This document shows, in pieces, positions 34,150 through 46,749 of a stretch of 64,000 nt of DNA. The stretch comes from Typhlomys cinereus (taxonomy: Eukaryota > Chordata > Mammalia > Rodentia > Platacanthomyidae), in NCBI GenBank assembly GCA_023101885.1, contig JALPQD010000004.1, positions 10,251,688 through 10,315,687 on the forward strand, given 5' to 3'. The notes beneath the pieces are model-generated. The model worked only from the letters and a program-made list of their open reading frames with translations, ran no database searches and was not told the DNA's origin. Every line of letters starts with the position of its first letter. The stretch's first letter is position 1. A program made the position numbers and the translations under genes.

Positions 34150-35160
34150 GTCTAATTGCCATCATCACACAGTCGAGGTGTGCCAGTCCTCCTACAAAGG
34201 GCTACCATTGTGAGAACAAGATCTCCAATACGGTTAGGCCGACTCTCAGCAGTAAGTGGCTATAGTGGCCTTGGTGGACAGAAGACCATGTTGCACAGGC
34301 CAATTTTAATCCCTGTTGCCACTGCTTTTTTTCCCCCTATGAGCCTATTGTTAAGGATTAAAAACTGCAGGGAAAAGAATTACCAACTCACCACTTTACT
34401 ACCGGCCATCTGCCCTAGGTAGGAGCTTGACCACAGACCAAAGAAACAATTACACCAAGGTCCAACTTGGAAAACCAACAAGTTTATTTGAGTTACTTAC
34501 AGGAGTAAAATTAAGGTTTACTAACAATATCAGGGATGATTCAAAGGCAATGACAATCTCAGAAAGCCCACCCAGCCTGTGTGTGAGAGCAGCTGCACTC
34601 CTTCCTACAGCTTCCTGCTGCATAACTTGCTAGGAGAGCTCCTCCAAGTAGCTGAACCCCAATGTCTCCTGTCCCCTGCCCTCCCCTCCCTCCCCTTCCC
34701 TCCTTTTCCCTTCCCTGTTCTCACCTCCCCTTTCTTCCCCTGCCCTCCCCTCCCTTCCTCTTCTCTCTTCTCTTTCTTTTTCTTTCTCTCTCCTTGGTCC
34801 AGGATCTCCTTCAAACTGGCTGCTTGGGAGTCTTGGTCAAATCAAATTATCTTCTTCACTGTTCACTGGCCTCTTCTAGACTGTTTGCTGTCTAGCAATC
34901 TCCTCTAAGCTTCTTTACTGCTGGGAGATTTCATTCAGACTGCCTGAAACAGCTAAGAAGTCCCATTTTTTATCTTCTTGGCAGGCAAGTGAGACTCTTC
35001 CTGGTCTGTTGTTTTGTTTTCAACCTGGAGAGAGCCCCAGCAATTGTTTACTGATTGAAACTGGGGCAAAGTTCAAGATGTTTGGCCAGAGGAAAAAGTG
35101 CCATATAACACTGTTACCAATGCAGTCCCTACCATTGAGCTATAGTTCCTAAATTACAGC
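34150..35160. repeat. Retroelement-like block with C/T tract, family uncertain
   Basis: 'caaagaaacaattacaccaaggtccaacttggaaaaccaacaagtttatttgagttacttacagg' looks like a rodent interspersed repeat. A (CCCTT)-like polypyrimidine tract covers 34665-34795. No intact gene; reading frames are low-complexity. Confidence 0.4.
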
Positions 35161-35720
35161 ATGTGGAATCTCTAATCACTTTTTCTCTTAAAGTGAATAC
35201 CAATGCAAATTCTTTTTAACTGAGAGGATTTTCTTCACAAATGTTATTTAGGTCGACTATGCATAGGGTTTTAGGTAGTTGAGAATAGATGAGAAAGCTG
35301 TCTAAGCCCTTTGAAGACAGATGGTCCTGTCTTGAGCCCCACATGACAGATGCAAGTTTCTGTATTTCATGATTAGCCGGGTGGTTTTCAGTCTTGCTTT
35401 GGTACAATCTTTCCTTGTTAGTTTCCCCAAACCCCTGCATTTTTCCCTCTTTGAATGGAAATGTCTACTCTGAGCCATTACATGTTGGAAATCTGTAACT
35501 TATTTTTGGATTATACATGTGTTCATAGTTAAGAGACTGAATGGGGTCTCAGAAGAGCCTTTAGATGTCTGAACAGTGTTGAGACAAAGACTGTGGGGGA
35601 TGTGTGGAGATGAACTAAATGTATTTTGCAATATGAGATAAAAATGAGGTTTAAGGATCAGAGCTGAAATGATATTTAAAATTACATGCTTGAGTGATAA
35701 GATGGCAGAGGGTGGGGTTG
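35161..35720. other. Intergenic, nothing recognised
   Basis: No feature seen. Confidence 0.4.
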
Positions 35721-35972
35721 TGATGGTTACTATTTTTTATTTAATTTATGTGTGTGTGCATGTGCGCGTGTGTGTGCATGCATGCATGCACATGCATGTA
35801 TTAAAGGTCACTGTGTGTTCCTATGGAGGACCAAGGGTGACTTCAGGAATTATCCTAGATTGCTTCCACCTTCTTTTTGCTGGCATTCTTTATGTCGGAC
35901 CTGGGATACGAATTCAGGACTTACTGCTTGCAAAGCAGAGTCTTAACCCCTGAGCCATCTCTTCAGCCCACC
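35721..35972 (-). repeat. Older SINE related to the young family
   Basis: Minus strand: 'atttaatttatgtgtgtgtgcatg', 'ctatggaggaccaagggtgacttcaggaattatcctagattgcttccacctt', head 'gaattcaggacttactgcttgcaaagcagagtcttaacccctgagccatctcttcagccc'. Confidence 0.7.
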
Positions 35973-36104
35973 GTAATGGTTACACAAAAATCACTTAGGA
36001 GATAAACCTCTAAAGATATCTGAGAAAGAGTTTCTATAATGTGTCACCTGGGGTGGGGATGCATCTTTCCTTGGGACACTTGCCTGAACAGAAGGGTCCA
36101 TTAG

Positions 36105-36300
36105 CTAAGTAGGAGCATTCATCTCTTTTTTTGCCTCATGACTGTGGATGCAGTGTAAACAGCTGCCTCTCCCTCCTGCTCTTGCCATCAGTGCCATGAT
36201 AAACTGTATCCTCAAACTGTAACCTAAATTAAGCCATCCCTTCCTAAGGTTGTTTTTGTCAAGTACTTTTTGTTTCATTGTTGTTGTTGTAAAGTGTAAA
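36105..36300 (+). repeat. MaLR-type LTR 3' fragment
   Basis: 'ctcttgccatcagtgccatgataaactgtatcctcaaactgtaacctaaattaagccatcccttcctaaggttg' matches the R/U5-like end of rodent MaLR LTRs. Confidence 0.5.
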
Positions 36301-37020
36301 ATAACTGTATTTGTCAGGGTGTTCCAGGGAGGAAGGAACAATAAAATGAATATATGTATCATTATATATTTATGGGATTTATTGGATTAGCTTATAAAAT
36401 AAGGTATAGGTAGTCCAACAGTGGCTAACAGTAGCTACTCAGTCCAGAAGCTGAACATTTCAGCAGTCCCAGTCTGTTGCTGAAGACTGGAGGATTCCTG
36501 GAGAGTCTGGTCATACTAGAGAGCCGAAGAAGAAGAGTTCTGATGGCTGCAGGAGGGAAGGGGAGATTGCCAACACAGGGCAAGAGAATAAGTGAGCTTT
36601 TTGGTCTTGTGATTCTTTTATCAGATCTTCTACTAGGTGGTTCCATCCAGATTTAGAATTGGTCTTTGTGTTGAAACTTTCTTAATCCAGATCATCCCTC
36701 CAGGTTGTCTGACAGCTAATCTGCTAGTTAATTCCATCTGTAATCAAATAGGTAACCAGGATTATCTAGCACAGTTAACTAATGTAACATCTTCCATTTT
36801 AGAAGGGTATATCAACATGTTGGTTCATGATAGAAATTATATCAAGGATGTGAGATCCATAAAGTTTTCAGGAATTTTATTTACAGAGTCTGGCCAAGGA
36901 ATGTACAGAGAATTATTACTGTCTATTACTTCCTATGTACCACATCTAATCAATGTGAAATCATTGGTGCAATTAGCCAATATAACAGACAGTATTAACC
37001 TTATTAGTTAGAATGTTCAC
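36301..37020. repeat. Retroelement-derived block
   Basis: 'gtgttccagggaggaaggaacaataaaatgaatatatg...ggatttattggattagcttataaaat', 'cagtggctaacagtagctactcagtccagaagctgaacatttcagcagtcccag' is a pattern common in rodent repeats. The 124-codon open frame at 36637-37011 begins in this block and has no domain I recognise. Confidence 0.45.
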
Positions 37021-37089
37021 ATAGCTCTAGGGTTAGATAATAGAAGAAGCTGTCACATTAAGCTAGACATGGAGTTTTTATTACTAACT

Positions 37090-37362
37090 AAATATGTGTG
37101 TGTGTGTGTGTACTTGTATATATGTGTATCAGAGAACACTGTGGTGGCTATGGAAGCCCATGGGTGATTTTGGGAATCATTCTGGATTGCTTCTATCTCC
37201 TTTTTGCTTTGCTTTGGGGTTTCCCAGGCTCTGCCTTCCAGAACTGCAAGCTGCAGCCATTTACCCATCATTTTTATATGGGATCAGGATCTGAACTCGG
37301 TTCCTTCTGTCACCAAGGCAGAGTCTTAACTCCTGAGCCATTTCTCTTGATTCTACTAACTA
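37090..37362 (-). repeat. Older SINE related to the young family
   Basis: (TG)8 start, 'ggtggctatggaagcccatgggtgattttgggaatcattctggattgcttctatctcctttttgctttgc', head 'gaactcggttccttctgtcaccaaggcagagtcttaactcctgagccatttctc'. Confidence 0.7.
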
Positions 37363-38655
37363 TATTCTAAATTTTCTTCCGGGTCCCAGCCTTATATTCA
37401 TTAACCTGCAAATAATCTTAACAGTAACTAAATTTGAGATCTTGATTGATATTGTGTGGCTATTCCATGTGATTCTTGAAGACAAACTTGTCATTTTATT
37501 AAGAAAATAGACAAAAAGAATGATATTCTATGATACCTGCATCCTTATCATCTGCAACAACAAAAAAATTTTGAATTTTTTGTAGGAACAAATCATTGGT
37601 GTAGTTCAAATTTTAGTATGCAGAGGCAACTCTAGAGACTTCCATTGCCATTATTACCACAAGAGAACCCATTTTACAAATCATGAGACAAATGGTGGGG
37701 ATGTGGGCTGAGTGTTTCAGGATCTGAATATATATACTTAATATATTATTTTCATGAATAGGTCCATAGCTGTAAGTTGGAGGGTTTGAAGACTCTCAGG
37801 CCTGCTCTCAGACCATTTTAAGTCAACATTTGCTGGAATTAAGACTTCCTCTGACTACAGAGCTATAATGACAATTTCGTGATTCTCAGATCAGAGTCAA
37901 TAATCCCACAATCACCAGAAAGTGTGATTATTTGTCCTTCTACAGTACATGATCATCCTGTATCAAAGTCTTCCCAGATAGCACTAGAATGTAGACGGTC
38001 CTTCTCACAGAGAACTTCTTTTCAAGGAGTACTAGGTCTGAGGACTCCCTCATTCAAGATGAACTCACTGCTATTCTGTCCACTTCCATAAGACCTGCAC
38101 TGCAGTTGACCTATGGATACTTCAGCACAGATGAGGGAAGAGCTGAAGAAATAATGTACCGCTCTGAGAGACTGTTGAAGATTATGCCAAACGGGAGAAG
38201 GGAAGCTTCTTTACTCAATTCGCCCACCAATGGGCCATGCATGCCCCAACATATGCCCAGGAAACTGCCAATGCAGACATCCCAGATGGTACCCTAGTGT
38301 GACACACATGCAAGACGTGAAATAAGGGGGAGACTGACTGGATAAGAGGAGGGATGGCAATCGGTGGTAAGGAATGAAAACACATATATTTATTGCATCA
38401 GTGTATGCAATGATATAAGAGTAAGAAAAGGAGTTCAGGGTCAGTATACTAGCTCTCCTATGGAAGCAGATGAAGAATGCAGTCGTCTGAGACAGGGACT
38501 CAAATTACCTATTCTCTAAATATACAGATGTAATGCTTCTGCAAATCAAATAAGACTGGTTACAGTGTTTAGTGTATTATTTATAGTAATTTAGTCAATT
38601 AGCCAATAACAAAAGTCTTGGGGGGTCAAATCATTTGTAGATTTCATACTAATGG
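37363..38655. other. Intergenic, probable undefined repeats
   Basis: 37870-38420 has purine-rich retroelement-like wording ('gggggagactgactggataagaggaggg'), not assigned. No gene seen. Confidence 0.35.
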
Positions 38656-38793
38656 TTAAGTCATTAGTTTATTCAAGCTATCATAACAAAATACCTTCTC
38701 TTGATTGGTTTAAAAACAAGAGAAATGTTTTGAAGACTGAAAGTTTATTATGAAGATGTCAGCAGATTTGGCGTTTTGGGAGGGCTTTTTTTC
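38656..38793. repeat. Old repeat, left part (split by SINE)
   Basis: 'agtttattcaagctatcataacaaaataccttctcttgattggtttaaaaacaagag...gaaagtttattatgaagatgtcagcagatttgg' is an ancient mammalian repeat pattern. It resumes at 39069. Confidence 0.45.
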
Positions 38794-39068
38794 TTTTTCT
38801 TTCTTTTTTTTAATTTTTTAAATTTATTTATTCAATTGTGCATGTGTGTGTGAGTGTGTAGAACCACAGGCAAATTCGGGAACCACCATGGACGCCTCCA
38901 CCTCCTTCTTTACTCTACCCCGGGATTCACAGGCTCCGCCCTCCAGGACCAGAAACGCAGGCCGCCCCGGCTTCTGCCCGGCGTCTATACGTGGGATCTA
39001 GGATCCGAACTCAGAACCTTCCACTTGTGAGGCAGAGGCTTAACCCCTGAGCCACCTCTCCAGCCCCA
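38794..39068 (-). repeat. Young microsatellite-bearing SINE, copy 4
   Basis: Minus-strand copy with a short, interrupted TG tract. It is flanked by a 15-bp direct repeat 'ggagggctttttttc' at 38779-38793 and 39069-39083. The body 'gcaaattcgggaaccaccatggacgcctccacctcc' and head 'tgagccacctctccagcccc' match the other copies. Confidence 0.92.
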
Positions 39069-39083
39069 GGAGGGCTTTTTTTC

Positions 39084-40439
39084 AAAGGTGATAAATGTAC
39101 ATGTCCACATGTCAAAGGGGCAAGGAAATAAGTTCACACTTCTTATAATACTAATGCAATAATTCTAATGCAGAGTTCTGATATCATAACACAATCATTT
39201 CCTAAAAACCCATATTTGTCATTGATTTTCACATGAAATAGTGGTTACCAATGCAGAAATTAGCAGAGTATATTAGCATTCTGACCACAGAGATTCCAGT
39301 TTTGTGTATCCTGTTACCTTAGCAATTAAATCCAAAGGCCAGTTTGATAACTGTTAGCTAGATACACATGACAACCTGCAAAACTAAAGTCATAGCCTTT
39401 GGGCTCATCTGTGAACAGTTTTATGTTTTAGCTTAGGCAATCCATGAGCAAGTCTGTCGGAGATTATATAATATACATGGGAATTCACATCCCTTAGTGA
39501 GTGTGGCCATTCTCTGGGCAGATAGGTAAGATAGAGAGATCTGGTTCAGTATTTTGGCAGACTGGCAAACAAGAAAGTATACTCCTCTCTCTACCCCACT
39601 TGTGAATATAATATGGCCAGTTTCTTTGACTCCTAATATTGCTATCAGCTCTGTTGCCGTGCCTGACAAACTGTAAGCCAGAGACTCAGAAACTGAAATC
39701 AAACTCTTATCCTAGGCTCTCTTGATCATATATTTATATCAGCAAATAGAAGGGTAACTGAAACAGGTGCCTTTCATCATACCCTTGCACACATGTTCTT
39801 TGGAAGTTAGATTCTATCATTTGGTCTATTGATTGCTATCCCTCTGGTTAAAGTAAGGATGCCCAGGTTCTAAGATAGTATTTGCCAACATTATCTTTGA
39901 GAACATAGTCAGCAAGTAGGTGAGTATATCTATTATATTAAAATAAATCTTCCTATGTATTTATATACTTTCCTCTATAATGCATTGTAGCCAGATCGAT
40001 CATTTCTACTTACTCAATGTGGACTGTCACTACTGTCCAGCTTTCCATTATATTCTTAAATTTACTTCCAGTTATATGATATTGAGTCTGAGTCTCTGAA
40101 TTCAATCTCCCCAACACACTCATATTAATAAATTTTATATTAATCCAACTTTGTATTCCTTTCACCTGAATGTAACACCCCCAAAATCACAAAATAACCA
40201 ACATGAACTGGCAAGCTCTTGTTATTACTTAATATGTAAAATATTACTTAACAACCCACACTTTTTACATATCCCATTTGGTAATTCCAAATATTTACTG
40301 TGGGTATGGTTTTAAGTTTGAAAAGTGTGAGGAATGTCCCAAAGAACATATGAACAATTTAGTTAAACAAATCTATTTCAGGGCAGTCATAGAATATTCT
40401 AGCTTCCAACTTTAACTATGGGAATTTAATCATTAAGAT
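39084..40439. other. Intergenic, old repeat remainder and unassigned
   Basis: Start continues the old repeat split by the SINE. The rest is AT-rich with no recognised feature. Confidence 0.35.
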
Positions 40440-41580
40440 TATCATTTTCTTTCTACCAGCTCTCTAACACATATAGAAGGAATCAATCAGCCCCACACTC
40501 CAGTCCATCAGATATTTCACTATTCTTTGCAGTGTCCTTTGAGGACTCTGTACTCCAGTGAGAATATAAGGAGAGTTTCAGTAGCCACTTCCTGCCACAG
40601 ATGACACAGTCTCACATCACTGGAAATGTGGTAAACAATCTCCATAAAAAAAGTCAGGTCAGAAAGCCAGTTGCAAAGTCTATTTCAAAGTTCTGTTTCA
40701 TAAAAATGCTTCCAATATCAATAATTGTTGGTTGCATAAAGGAGCTATATTCAGCTGTGAAACCATGATGGATTTCAGTTCATGCAAATGAATCCCCAGT
40801 CAGGAAACAATGAGAAGTAAATGGTCATGCTCATTTCACTTCCTCCTTTTCATTCGGTCCAAACCAAAACCTGTGGAATGGCGCTGTCCACAGTTGCCAT
40901 GGATCTTCAGTTCATCTCAGTGAACACAATCTAGATAATTCTTAAAAGCCATGCTTAGAGACTTGTCTGCTGCGATTCTAGATTCTGTCAATTGACAATA
41001 TTAACCATTGTAACTCTGCCCATTGTCAACCTGTTGTCAACCAAATACATCACTTTTAAGACACAGCATTCTGTCCTTACCCTTATTGGCTCAAGGCTAT
41101 CTCATAATGCAAAATACATTCCGTCCAATTTCAAAAATTGTCATAGTCTCTGACAATTCCATCACTGTTTAAAAGTCCAAAATTCAAACCTCATCTGAAA
41201 CTGGAAGCAGTCTCTTAACTGTGAAATCAAATCTTACAAACCAAAACTGAATTCTTTTCTTCTAATATATAGTGACACAGAGTATACATTCCTATTCCTA
41301 AAGGGAAAAATGAGAGCATGGCATAAATTATAAGACCAAAGCAAGTCTAAAACACAGAAGGGCAAACACCAAATCCTGTAGCTTCTCTTATCTAGCATGG
41401 TGGGATGGAATGGTCTGAGCTCTGTGAAGTTTAGTTAGACCCACTCTTCCATTGTTGCTTCTTGTGGTACACACAGCCTTTCTCCTGTATTGGTCCCCCT
41501 CCATGCATGCAACTTTCCACAATGAATACTTCATGGTTCTGACACTTTCAACATGTTTAAGTTTGCCTTCATACTTTCAT
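40440..41580. repeat. MaLR-related / LTR internal-like block
   Basis: 'ggaatggcgctgtccacagttgccatggatcttcagttcatctcagtgaacacaatctagataattc' shares order with 44970-45060. Followed by 'acacagcattctgtccttacccttattggctcaaggc...aatgcaaaatacattccgtccaatttcaaaaattgtcatagtctc', a phrase typical of rodent LTR-associated DNA. No open viral gene. Confidence 0.45.
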
Positions 41581-41589
41581 TCGGGGGAT

Positions 41590-42000
41590 CACTCAGAGCT
41601 GCTTTTTTTTCTTTTTTTTTTAATTATTACTTTTTTCCACTCATACAAACTTAATAGGTACCCCGGTCCCCTTCCCTCCCTCCCCCCTTCCCTAGACTCC
41701 TTTGCTCCATCCCCCTTTTTCCTCTTCCTTTCACCCCCCTCTTCCTCCCTTTCTTCCAGTGCTCCCTCCCCCCCAATCCCGGGCACATCCTTTAGTGTGA
41801 ATGTCAAACTTCCCTCTGCATTCTCCACTTAAAACTGCTTTTCTCAGGGACTCCAACTCAGTTGCACATCTCCCTTCATCAACAACTCTTAGAATTGTGG
41901 CACAAGACTCCATGACTCCCTTCACAATCCTGCATCTTTTATACCCATAAAATCAGTATCACATGGGCAATGCCAATGAATTTGCTGTGAGCACAAGATG
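41590..42000 (-). repeat. L1 3'-end-like pyrimidine block
   Basis: Poly(T), then 'ttattacttttttccactcatacaaacttaataggtaccccgg' and a C/T-rich tract to about 41770; resembles a reversed L1 3' UTR with A-tail at the left. Confidence 0.4.
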
Positions 42001-42654
42001 TAACCTGACTTCCTTAGAAAATAGCTGTAGTGATCTCTCTGTGCCTTGGTGGCCAAATCTTCATAGTCACTTTCTCAGACATTTGTTTTCTTGGAAGTCT
42101 CTTCTATGATTTATTCATTGTTAGGTTTTTCTCCTTTCAAATATATTTGAATTTTCACAAGTTGGACCTTTCTATGGGTCAGAACATTTCCTTCTGATCA
42201 TTTCCTATCTTCACAACGAACATTTTCAGTTTTCTTTAACAGTTGTGTATGTTTTGCTGTCTGCATTACACTTGTCCAAAATTTATTTCTCTCTCAAACA
42301 TTTTTCACTATATTTTTCATATATTTTAGTCTTTCTGATATTTCTTACTGTAGAGCTGAAGAAGAGCAAAGAGAGGCAGTTATGCTATCTTGAAATTTTC
42401 TTTACCAGAGAAATTAATATTTTTTATTCAACTTCTCCTAAGTTTTCAGAAAACCAAAGGAATACATCCAGATTCTTGGTTATAATGTTTATCTTGTTTA
42501 TATAATTTAATAGAAAAATAGCTTATAGCCCATATCCCTATAGAGTGGTTTCTTCTGAAGCCTCTTCAGCTGGCCTTCCAATGTTGATATTTCTCTTAGC
42601 CTTGTTGTCTTTGAATTCCAGCAAGAATGGTCTGTTACAACATTTTCGACAAAT
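42001..42654. other. Intergenic, nothing recognised
   Basis: No repeat or coding signal identified. Confidence 0.35.
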
Positions 42655-44640
42655 GGCGCCAACAAAATTGTACATCTACATGCAGAATAAAAGACCTCAA
42701 TGTTAGACCAGAGATTATAAAACTCCTCAAAGAAAAAAATCAGGAGTAGCCTTAAATTGCTTGGCTTTAGCCAGCATGTCCTAAATAGGACTCCAAAAGC
42801 ACAGAGAGTAAGTCGAACTCTAAACAAGTGAGATTATATGAAATGTAAAAGCTTTTGCTCAGCAAAAAAGACTGTGAATCCAGCAAAAAGGCAACCTACA
42901 AAATGGGAGAACATATTCACTACCATATATCTGATAGAGGACTAACCTCCAGAGTACACAAAGAACTTCAAATTTTAATACCAAGGAAATAAATAACCCC
43001 ATAAATAGGGCTATGTAACTGAAAAGAAACTTTTTAGAAGACAAAATTCAAATGTCTAACAAACATCTTAAAAAATGTTCTCCCTCCCTAGTCAATAGGG
43101 AAATGCAAATTAAAATCCCCCCTGAGATATCAATTTGTTCCAGTCAGAATGGCTATGATCCAAAACATAAACAACAGCAAATGCTGGCATGGATACAGGG
43201 AGAAAGGGATTGCTGGTAGGATTATAAACTCATGTAATCCCTTTGGAAAACAATTTGGAAGTACCTAAAAAAGTTAAAATTGAAATTCCATCCAACCCAG
43301 CTATACTACTCCTAAGAATATTCCCAGAGAACACTGAATCCTACATCAAAGATATATGTACAACTATGTCCACAGCAGCCCTTTTCACAATTATAAAGAA
43401 ATGAAAACAACTTAGATATCCAACAGTAGATGAATGGTTAATGAAATGTGGTACATATACACAATGAAATACTATTAAGCTGTCAGGAAAGATGTTAATG
43501 AAATATTCTAGTGAACGGATGGAACTGGAAAAAATCATACTGAATGAAATATTACAGAAGTAGAAATACAAATATTATATGTTCTCCCTTATAAGTGGAT
43601 CCTAGTATTCAACCATTGGTTTGATGGAATCAAACAGAAACTCTTACAACACCCACAAACGCAAAGGAGCACAAACCCACGGATGGAGGGGGTAAGAAGT
43701 AACAAACTGTTATTTTTTTTAAAAAAAAAAAAGTCTTCTATATCAGAAAAGGAGAGAGAAGACCAGGAATAGGATAAAGTAGAGAGTGGGGTTAGCCTCT
43801 AGGTAACCAACCACCTGCATACTAACACTTAAGCCCTTACCCGCCTCATGACAGGGAACACACACCTAGTACTATAACAATGGTGGAATGAGAATAGGCT
43901 GACAGTGGACAGGATCAGATGTCCTAATACTAGCCACAAACACCCAAGAACAAATTTCCATCTAAACATTCTCATTTTATTTTTAGATAAGAGAGGATAT
44001 CAATACCCAGACAGAACTCAATGGAATAGTGAAATAACAAAGAAATACACAACAGCCAACCAGAGTGCAAAGTACTAGCAATCCTTCAATGCTAACCCAG
44101 AATTGAGCTAACCAAGTCTTTCCCCATCCCAAAGCTCAGGGAACCTTGTAGAAGACAGGGAGATTGTAGAACTTGAAGATGGGGCAATCCACCACTGGAC
44201 AAGGCATCCTACTAAAGACGGGGCTGCTATAACCAGAAACTCACAGCAATGAGACCTGTCCTTACCAGACCTACGCAATGACCAGCACACCAACTTGCTC
44301 CCATAGACTAGCAAGGATCTCAGGAAAAATAATTAAATGCAGTGTGATCCTTGGGGGGCTGAAGCTAGACAGGTGAGGGGGAATGCCCCTATCAGTAGGT
44401 CTGCCCAAGGAGGATCCATATGGTTTTCCACAGAGACCTGAAACCTTATTGGAACAGACAATCCAGAGGCAACCCTGGGATCTATAGAAATAGACAGATT
44501 GGAGGGAGTAGGATTATTGAAGAAAGGGAAGGGAGAGAAGGAGGTGGGAGTTAGAGAGGAGGGTAGGGATCATTTCTCAGCATGCCTGTAAAACTAGAAC
44601 AAATAAAATAAAAATAAAAACTAAATTAAACAAAATAATT
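42655..44640 (+). mobile_element. L1 fragment: ORF2 C-terminal part and 3' UTR
   Basis: Plus-strand L1 reading: 'aaacaagtgagattatatgaaatgtaaaagcttttgctcagcaaaaaag', 'tcagaatggctatgatccaaaacataaacaacag', 'ttgctggtaggattataaactcatgtaatccctttgg', 'agatgaatggttaatgaaatgtggtacatatacacaatg', then a 3' UTR with polypurine tract (44505-44560) and A-rich end. 5'-truncated and full of stops; a dead copy. Confidence 0.8.
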
Positions 44641-44769
44641 ATCTATTAAACTCTGGTTACAGTATTCAAGAACTTCTAGTACACATTCTTCCATATTTTT
44701 CCTTCACACCAGTTCTGTACTGTAAGAACCACAAATGAAGTTTACCACAGCAATGTCCCTACTCTTGAT

Positions 44770-45180
44770 ACAAATTAATTACTGGTCCCCATTACAAAAT
44801 GGCTGACAAAAGCAACACATGGTACAATTTATTTTGGCTTACAATTTAGGGAACAGTTAATCATGACAACTATGTCATTGTCACAGAAAGTTGAGTGAGC
44901 TGGTCACATTGTATCTTCAGTTAGGGAGTGATAGAAATGAATGATAGTGTTTGCTTTTGCTTTTTCCTGAAATCTGAGACCCGGATTCATGGAATGTTGC
45001 TATCCACAGTTAATGTAGGTCTATCTAATTCAATTAACTCAATCTAGATAATCCTTGGATTTCATGTCCAGAGACTAATTTTCTGGAGATAATCCCTCAC
45101 AGGTGTGCCCATAAGGTTTGTACAGATGATTCGAGATCCTGATAAATTGATAACCAATATTAACCATCACACTAGGCTTT
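44770..45180. repeat. MaLR-related retroelement fragment
   Basis: 'caatttattttggcttacaatttagggaacagttaatcatgacaactatg', 'ggaatgttgctatccacagttaatgtaggtctatctaattcaattaactcaatctagataatcc'. Same block type as 40850-41030. Confidence 0.45.
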
Positions 45181-45184
45181 TTAA

Positions 45185-46305
45185 AATCTTTTCATTTTAG
45201 TTTATTTATTTACAAACTAGGTTTATGCCTTTGTCCCAACCCCCTCCCCACTCACCTCACTCCTCTCCTTCCTTCCCCACCCACACACCCTTCTTTCACC
45301 CTCCCCTCCTTTCATCAGTAGTCTGTCCCCTCTTTCCCCCCTCCAGTCCCTCTGCTTGTATGTATCACAGGACTCCTTTGGGAGTGCCTGTGTTGGTAAA
45401 GGAGTCAGATTTCTGCTGAACTTTATGTGGCTATTCAGTGAATGAAATAATAAGTGGAGAGGTTCCTCTTCCCTTGTCCATTACCTGCCTCTGAGACACT
45501 CTCTGAGAGCAGTTGTGTCTTCAGGATCCTAGTTAATCCTTAGGGGAATGTTAATAAGTTGACCACTGTGTGGATTTGATGGCACAAGTTCTGATCACAG
45601 TGGTCTTCTGGGTTCAGCAGACCTATTGTGGATGGAGTATGTTGGTCAAGAGTATTTACCCCACCTTTAGGTTCTTACAATCTTATCACCCCTTTTCCAA
45701 GAGATTCCATTAGCCTTGGCATGGGATAAGATTTTGATGGGTGGATTAGAGCTCAACATTCCACGTTCCTTGATATTCTGTACTCTGGTTTCATGTGGTT
45801 TTCTGTCTCACTAGTCTTCCATTGTAATAAAGTACAACTTGTTTGAGTTCTGAGAGCTTTTTTTATCTAAGGGTTAAAAAAGATTTCTTAGACGGTTCAT
45901 TATTATCAATTTTTGTTATAGTTAACAATAGGATATCTGTTCCTGTCTATTTTCTTTCCTTCTACTGTTATTTGAATAGATTTACAGTATTAGACAGGAT
46001 TTCCCTAACATTAAGGGATTTTGAATCTATTCAGGGAGTAATTGCTTTCTTATGGATCTTCCACATCTCTGTTGCTCCTCTAGATTCTTCTTATGGGAGC
46101 TCTAGTGATTTAAAGCATCCAGTGCTGCATTAAGCCCTTGATCTCTCTCCTCTCAGCCATTTGCCTCTATTTTTTGTTGTGTGTATGTTTGTGTTCCTTA
46201 AAATGGAATAACCATATCCAGGAGGAGAGAAGGGAAGTATAACACCATCACAACCTACAAGCTAAATAATACACATAAGAAAGCCACTAAAACAAAAAAA
46301 AAAAA
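45185..46305. repeat. LINE-like block (L1 5' or 3' material, uncertain)
   Basis: A C/T-rich tract (45235-45350) with 'cttgtatgtatcacaggactcc' resembles a reversed L1 3' UTR. The sequence from about 46190 ends in 'aaaacaaaaaaaaaaaagtca' and appears to be the L1 ORF1-ORF2 junction that continues at 46750 after an LTR insertion. The middle is unassigned. Confidence 0.4.
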
Positions 46306-46311
46306 GTCAAG

Positions 46312-46749
46312 TGTGGCACTATCGATTCAGAGAGGCCCTAGTCTGGCTCCGGAATTCAGGATGTCCCCGAAAGGACAAGTCTGAACACGTAGGGACATGC
46401 CCCGGACATGTCCCAATAAAGGAACCATTCAGGCAGAAGGATGAACACCCAATGGGAAGTGGCCATCTAACCTGCCCCTGCAATGGACACCTAGTAAGCA
46501 GTTAAATGATTGGTGGCTGTTCCCCGGAGGAGAGATGGCAGCACCTGATTGGACTCCTGACCCTATATAAGCTCAAACACTTTCTTAAATAAATTGAGTC
46601 TGCAGCAAACTCGTCTTCTCCTTGCTTCTTGCCTGACTCCTGGGGTCTGTGGTGACTCAGCCCAGCTCGCTCCTTTGCCTGGAGCCCAGAGGATCCAGCT
46701 GAATTTCTCCCTCCTTTCCTCGGCTGGCCCAGGCAGAGATTCAGTAACA
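46312..46749 (+). mobile_element. Solo LTR, betaretrovirus-like (ERVK class)
   Basis: 438 bp, TG...CA ended (TGTGGCACTATCG to CAGTAACA), flanked by 6-bp repeats gtcaag (46306-46311) and gtcagg (46750-46755), one mismatch. Six-bp target duplications are typical of class II ERVs. A TATATAA is at 46564-46570 and AATAAA at 46588-46593, so cap and poly(A) sites would be close together, giving a very short R as in MMTV-like retroviruses. GC-richer than its surroundings. There is no gag, pol or env next to it; it is a recombination product without coding capacity. Confidence 0.82.

Noticed and set aside
36637..37011. 124-codon open frame, fairly normal composition
   Set aside because: Begins in a retroelement-like block, no recognisable domain, no good start context or partner exon. 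Chance or fossil repeat is likelier.
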